Of a stretch of DNA of 64,000 nt, positions 63,293-64,000 are shown one piece after another. The DNA comes from Diplonema papillatum (taxonomy: Eukaryota > Euglenozoa > Diplonemea > Diplonemida > Diplonemidae): positions 248,001-312,000 of the forward strand of contig JAPJBO010000159.1 of assembly GCA_030068145.1 (NCBI GenBank), written 5' to 3'. The notes under the pieces are model-generated. The model saw only the letters and a program-made list of their open reading frames with translations. It had not been told where the DNA came from and searched no databases. The stretch's first letter is position 1. Every line of letters starts with the position of its first letter. The translations under genes were made by a program, and so were the position numbers.

Positions 63293-64000
63293 TTTCTTCC
63301 TTTCACAGGTCTATTTCTACTACGTCACAGATTGTTGCTGCATATCCAGTTCGAGTTTCTACTACTACCTTGGGCTGTGCAAGAAGAAGAGCCAGCAACA
63401 GACTTTGGGAGGAACTTGGGCTCAAAACGTTTTCCCACCTGTACGCAGGCGGTTTCATGGCACTCAGCTGGCCCACACGAGTGAGACCTAGACTGCTCCT
63501 ACTTGGAAGGGCCTGGCCGCCGACGTCCATTAGATTGCGGGAACTCATTACGGCAACGGCGAGGTGAGGGGGAATACATTGGGCGATGTATGTTCTGTAA
63601 CAGCACATGTTGTCGTCCCTCATTGTGTGGAAGACTGAAACTACCCAATCACGGACTCTTGTTTTGGCTGACCGAATCTTCGACGAATAATATGGCACAT
63701 CCCAGTCCTTCAGCCCCACATCCCCCTTACATCGAGCGCCCACTTGTTTATTTGATAGTGACTGACGGCGACATTTCCGAAACAACAGTTGTACATGGAC
63801 AGTTAAACGAAGTCCAACAAAGAAGTGTAATTACAAACATCCTGACACGTGAAGAGTAAATATATTTTGTCCTATCGTTTTCATTCAGTAGTTGATCAGT
63901 TGTTGATGATCGTTGATTACTTCGTTTACGAGTGCAAGCCCCAATTCCGGAAATGGTCTTTCGCCTTCTTTCTCTCCTTCTACTTTTCAGTTTGCCTTGT

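Larger units (their letters stand above)
61716..64000. other. Intergenic with repeat fragments
   Basis: No supported gene. It holds a GAGAACACA-family remnant (62550-62600), a composite-family copy (62712-62890), a LINE 3' end (63149-63292) and a block at 63771-63832 that matches 32549-32608. The right edge has no clear coding region. Confidence 0.5.

Noticed and set aside
63303-63859. Overlapping ORFs of 118 and 160 codons at the right edge
   Set aside because: Opposite strands, no recognisable motif, and part of the region is an interspersed repeat.

Overview
This is nuclear DNA from a microbial eukaryote. The genes are eukaryote-specific (GPI-anchor mannosyltransferase PIG-B, an Hsp70 nucleotide-exchange factor of the FES1/HspBP1 type, a DYRK1-class kinase). 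Introns are GT-AG, mostly 260-450 bases with two of several kilobases. Coding DNA is GC-rich and homopolymer-rich, and more than half of the window is repeats. I cannot place the organism from sequence alone; an algal or other protist lineage fits. All recognised genes are on the plus strand.

Layout. 1-1441 is one arm of a long duplication whose partner is at 52700-54368, with the distal part inverted. 2115-9257 carries three compact single-exon genes: PIGB, FES1/HSPBP1, and an 858-residue conserved protein I cannot name. 11410-14481 is a 12-TM RND/Patched-like membrane protein. 14482-21713 has no gene I can support, only repeat fragments. 21714-28915 is a complete eight-exon DYRK1-class kinase that I assembled by splice phase. 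Its sixth intron (3.7 kb) holds a nest of mobile elements, and the last 81 codons lie beyond it. 28916-36772 is repeat-rich and includes a 5'-truncated LINE with an intact 14-base target-site duplication. 36773-39973 encodes a secreted or membrane protein with long polyglycine tracts.

42898-51345 looks like one split gene for a glutamine-rich protein. Two 72-base exons flank a 5 kb intron that contains a decayed element with a zinc-finger ORF, 54-base tandem repeats and a tyrosine-recombinase-like ORF. The 3' exons are interspersed with a 75-base repeat family. From 51346 to the right edge there is no confident gene: a degenerate LTR-retrotransposon RT (59235-59681, minus), a 1.5 kb AT-rich foldback element with tRNA-like B boxes inside (60151-61715), and a second LINE 3' end (63149-63292).

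The main themes are mobile DNA accumulating inside large introns of otherwise intact genes, and several short interspersed repeat families. One family looks tRNA-derived. Functions are given from family motifs read by eye; no search was run.
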